DNA from: JABDIY01 sp963803875
GTDB lineage: Bacteria; Actinomycetota; Acidimicrobiia; Acidimicrobiales; SZUA-35
Reading direction: 5' to 3'
NCBI GenBank assembly: GCA_963803875.1
Contig: CAWDOA010000008.1
Coordinates: 520,782-584,781, forward strand
DNA length: 64,000 nt
Shown: positions 61,450-64,000 of the stretch, one piece after another
Layout: every line of letters begins with the position of its first letter
Numbering within the stretch: the first letter of the stretch is position 1
Notes under the pieces: generated by a model
Told to the model about the DNA's origin: nothing
Database searches by the model: none
What the model saw: only the letters and a program-made list of their open reading frames with translations
Program-made: the position numbers and the translations under genes

Positions 61450-62079
61450 CTACTTCCCTGCCGAGGCGGCGCCGGCGTCAACGAGCGTCTCCTTGTCGAA
61501 GACCAGGTAGTCGGCGACCAACACGTCATAGGTGTTGAGCTGATCAACGCTGATCACATGAACATCGGTGAGGTTCCGGAAGCTCTTCCAGACGGCGTCG
61601 GCGGCACGATCGATCACGACCAGCGCCTTGCCTTCGACCTTGTTGGCCGCCAAGACGGCTTTGGCCTGCTTGGTGCTTGGAGAATCGATTCCCCAGCTGT
61701 CGACGACAACAACCTTGTTGTCGCCGGCCCGGTCCGACAGTGCGCTGCGAAGAGCAAGCTTCACCATCTTCTTGGGTGTCTTCTGGCTGTAGTCGCGGGG
61801 CTTGGGGCCATGGGCCACACCGCCGCCTACCCAATGGGGCGAACGGGTGGAGCCTTGACGGGCTCGGCCGGTGCCCTTTTGACGCCACGGCTTGGCACCG
61901 CCGCCGCGAACCTCGGCTCGGGTCTTGGTGCTGTGGGTGCCGGCCCGTCGGGCAGCCAGTTGGGCAGTGACGACTTGGTGCATGACAGCGACGTTGGGTT
62001 CGATACCGAAGAGGGATTCGTCGAGCTCGAGGGAGCCAGCCTTGGATCCCTTGGCCGACGTGACAGCTACAGCAACCAT
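61450..62079 (-). CDS. rplD: 50S ribosomal protein L4
   Basis: A 209-residue L4. TRAEVRGGGAKPWRQKGTGR and ARQGSTRSPHWVGGGVAHGP form the conserved extended loop reaching the exit tunnel. The ATG at 62079 overlaps the rplC stop (TGATG). Confidence 0.97.
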   Translation of the reverse strand: MVAVAVTSAKGSKAGSLELDESLFGIEPNVAVMHQVVTAQLAARRAGTHSTKTRAEVRGGGAKPWRQKGTGRARQGSTRSPHWVGGGVAHGPKPRDYSQKTPKKMVKLALRSALSDRAGDNKVVVVDSWGIDSPSTKQAKAVLAANKVEGKALVVIDRAADAVWKSFRNLTDVHVISVDQLNTYDVLVADYLVFDKETLVDAGAASAGK

Positions 62080-62723
62080 CAGGCGCTCACCTTCTTCTTC
62101 GCAGCATTGCGGACCATGACGACACCGTTCTTGGCTCCGGGCACTGCGCCCTTGACCATGATGGCGCCGTTCTCTGTGTCGACCTTCACGATGGTGAGGT
62201 TCTGCTGAGTGGTTCTTTGGTTTCCGGCGTGACCGGCCATCTTCTTGCCCTTGAACACACGGGCGGGGGTGGCGCATTGACCGATCGAGCCGGGCATGCG
62301 ATGCACCAGGTGGGCACCGTGGGTGGCGCGCTGCCCGGCGAAGTTGTGACGCTTCATGACGCCGGTGAAGCCTTTGCCCTTGCTGGTTCCGGTGACATCG
62401 ACGATGTCGCCGGCGGCGAAGGTATCGAGAGAGATCTCTTGGCCGACTTCGTACTCGCTCACATCGTCGAGGCGCAGTTCGAGCAGTTCGCGGCCCGCTT
62501 CGACACCGGCTGAGTCGAAGTGGCCCTGTTCAGGCTTGTTGATCTTGCGACGGGCGGGACCGAAGGTGACTTGGAGTGCGTTGTAGCCGTGGCGTTCGAC
62601 CGTCTTGATCTGAACAACCCGCACGGGCTGTACTTCGATCACAGTGACGGGAAGAAGATGGTTGTCTTCACTCCACACCTGTGTCATGCCGGCCTTGCGG
62701 CCGACGATTGCTTTTACAGTCAT
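62079..62723 (-). CDS. rplC: 50S ribosomal protein L3
   Basis: A 214-residue L3. AIVGRKAGMTQVWSEDNHLL, FTGVMKRHNFAGQRATHGAH and MPGSIGQCATPARVFKGKKM are diagnostic; the last loop approaches the peptidyl-transferase centre. ATG at 62723 begins TVKAIVG. Confidence 0.97.
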   Translation of the reverse strand: MTVKAIVGRKAGMTQVWSEDNHLLPVTVIEVQPVRVVQIKTVERHGYNALQVTFGPARRKINKPEQGHFDSAGVEAGRELLELRLDDVSEYEVGQEISLDTFAAGDIVDVTGTSKGKGFTGVMKRHNFAGQRATHGAHLVHRMPGSIGQCATPARVFKGKKMAGHAGNQRTTQQNLTIVKVDTENGAIMVKGAVPGAKNGVVMVRNAAKKKVSA

Positions 62724-63030
62724 CGCTTGCACTTTCGTCAGCGGGCTCAGGGCGGCCTGGGCCGTACACGTACTTGTTGAGTCTTATGCCGAACGGTTCC
62801 CCACACGGGCGTTGGAGCCAGGTGCGCAGGGCCTACTCAGACCGAACTTCTACACGCTATCGGGCACATCGATGTTGCCCACCTTGCAGCTCTGTGACGA
62901 ATAGCATTCCACCCGGATTCGCCTCGATCGGGACGCCCACCCGCGCACGAATGGACCACCACTCGCCCATTGCGGCGTCATGTGCCGAATCCACTACCCG
63001 AGCGGGCTAGGTCTTGCGCCGACGAACGGC
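62724..63030 (-). promoter_or_regulatory. 307-bp spacer between rpsJ and rplC
   Basis: No convincing gene is present. In most S10 operons these genes are nearly contiguous. Just past the rpsJ stop the minus strand reads TAGCCCGCTCGGGTAG, a small CCCG-CT-CGGG hairpin. GGCATAAGACT near 62785-62800 could serve as a -10, so an internal promoter for rplC onward is plausible but unproven. Confidence 0.35.
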
Positions 63031-63351
63031 TCAGACCTGTTGAATCTTGATCTCGATGTCGACGCCGGCGGGCAACTCGAGACGCTGGAGCGAGTCCACC
63101 GTCTTGGGGTTGGGCTCCAGAATGTCGATGAGCCGCTTGTGGATCCGCATCTCGAAATGCTCTCGCGAATCCTTGTACTTGTGAGGCGAGCGGATCACGC
63201 AGAAGCGATGCTTCTCGGTGGGCAGAGGGATCGGGCCACGGAAGGCAGCATTTGTGCGCTGGACGGTGTCGACGATCTGCTTGGTGCTCTTGTCGATGAT
63301 GTCGTGATCGTAGGCCTTGAGACGGATCCGGATTTTCTGTGAAGCAGCCAT
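63031..63351 (-). CDS. rpsJ: 30S ribosomal protein S10
   Basis: A 106-residue S10. KIRIRLKAYDHDIIDKSTKQ and GPIPLPTEKHRFCVIRSPHK are its signature. It also serves as NusE in antitermination. Its ATG overlaps the tuf stop by one base (TAATG). Confidence 0.98.
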   Translation of the reverse strand: MAASQKIRIRLKAYDHDIIDKSTKQIVDTVQRTNAAFRGPIPLPTEKHRFCVIRSPHKYKDSREHFEMRIHKRLIDILEPNPKTVDSLQRLELPAGVDIEIKIQQV

Positions 63352-64000
63352 TATTTGAGGATTTTGGTGACTCGGCCGGCGCCGACGGTGCGTCCGCCTT
63401 CGCGGATGGCGAACCGGAGGCCTTCGTCCATGGCGATCGGGTTGATCAACTCGACTGTCATCTCGGTGTTATCACCAGGCATACACATCTCAGTACCAGC
63501 CGGCAACGTGACCGCACCAGTGATATCAGTGGTCCGGAAATAGAACTGCGGCCGATAGTTCGCAAAGAACGGCTTATGACGGCCACCCTCATCCTTGGTC
63601 AACACATACACCTGAGCCTCGAACTCGGTATGAGGAGTAATCGACCCCGGAGCAGCCAACACCTGACCACGCTGCACCTGATCCTTCTCAATCCCACGCA
63701 AAAGGGCACCAATATTGTCCCCCGCCTGACCCTGATCCAACAGTTTCCGGAACATCTCCACCCCGGTACAGGTGGTCTTCTGCGTATCCCGAATACCAAT
63801 GATCTCCAGCGCGTCACCAGTGTTGACAATCCCCTGTTCCACCTTGCCAGTCACAACCGTGCCACGACCAGTAATAGAAAACACGTCCTCGATCGGCATC
63901 AAGAACGGCTTATCCAACTCACGCACCGGCTCAGGAATATAGGAATCAACCTGATTCATCAACTCCATCACCTTCTCCCCAGCATCCGCGTCACCCTCCA
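63351..64000 (-). CDS. tuf: Elongation factor Tu, C-terminal half (runs off the window)
   Basis: About 216 residues of EF-Tu domains 2 and 3 are visible, including the end of the G domain (AGEKVMELMNQVDSYIPEPV). FLMPIEDVFSITGRGTVVTG, GVEMFRKLLDQGQAGDNIGA, KPFFANYRPQFYFRTTDITG and the C terminus GRTVGAGRVTKILK are all canonical. Codon use changes sharply near 63455: upstream codons favour T or G in third position (CAT, GAT, GGT, GCT, TTG), while the last 35 or so favour C. Confidence 0.98.
   Translation of the reverse strand, partial: EGDADAGEKVMELMNQVDSYIPEPVRELDKPFLMPIEDVFSITGRGTVVTGKVEQGIVNTGDALEIIGIRDTQKTTCTGVEMFRKLLDQGQAGDNIGALLRGIEKDQVQRGQVLAAPGSITPHTEFEAQVYVLTKDEGGRHKPFFANYRPQFYFRTTDITGAVTLPAGTEMCMPGDNTEMTVELINPIAMDEGLRFAIREGGRTVGAGRVTKILK

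Noticed and set aside
62733..63000. Small gene between rpsJ and rplC
   Set aside because: The only frame (about 43 codons) has no ribosome-binding site or sensible composition.

Overview
The window is about 64 kb of high-GC DNA that reads as the chromosome of an actinomycete, most likely a member of the Acidimicrobiia. This is inferred, not proven. It rests on CIRCE-controlled groESL, many starts with no Shine-Dalgarno sequence (probable leaderless mRNAs), an F420-type PPOX protein, a zinc-type S14, DUF4214 and sunset-like domains, and an actinobacterial-type RecQ. I recognised no tRNA, rRNA, CRISPR array, transposase or prophage.

Region 1-15 kb is accessory and metabolic. It holds the N-terminal end of a RecQ-like helicase and a divergent envelope-stress-like pair (PspC/LiaF protein versus PspC-histidine kinase plus LuxR-type regulator). 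It continues with an SDR, a methylthioadenosine-salvage run (mtnA, amidohydrolase, cupin), a CDP-alcohol phosphatidyltransferase-like protein, a 104-bp tandem repeat and a macrodomain protein. It ends with a hypothetical gene, a degenerate amidohydrolase, a haloalkane dehalogenase, a PAP2 membrane protein, a frameshifted sulfatase and a GNAT.

Region 15-34 kb starts with groL-groS, terminated by a strong hairpin and preceded by two CIRCE-like operators. It then has an epimerase, a PPOX protein and the t6A operon tsaE-tsaB-rimI-tsaD. Next come a serine/threonine dehydratase-like enzyme, a TetR/molybdopterin oxidoreductase/SRPBCC group, a CaiB-like CoA transferase and a queuosine-tRNA mannosyltransferase-like protein. 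A MerR regulator sits beside copA behind a textbook 20-bp-spacer MerR-class promoter. The block ends with alr and small partners.

Region 34-64 kb, read leftwards on the minus strand, is the S10-spc-alpha ribosomal superoperon from tuf through rplC, rplB, rpsC, rplE, secY, adk, infA, rpoA and rplQ to truA, rplM and rpsI, then glmM and a giant glmS-like gene. Non-ribosomal cargo interrupts the cluster at two points. Between rplO and secY lie a desaturase, a cytochrome c and a USP protein. Between adk and infA lie two cyclic-nucleotide-domain proteins, a DUF4214 protein and a VIT-family transporter.

Caution: at least five genes, including the essential rplM and glmM, carry a one-base frameshift, mostly at a short G/C run, and rplV may be a sixth. 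The simplest explanation is residual indel error in the assembly, so the frameshifted genes are annotated as probably intact unless other evidence of decay exists. The most notable biological observations are the 1129-residue glmS paralogue, the dispersed stop-codon-proximal repeat family, infA with an apparent CTG start, the possible L22-sunset fusion, the doubled CIRCE and a codon-usage switch inside tuf.
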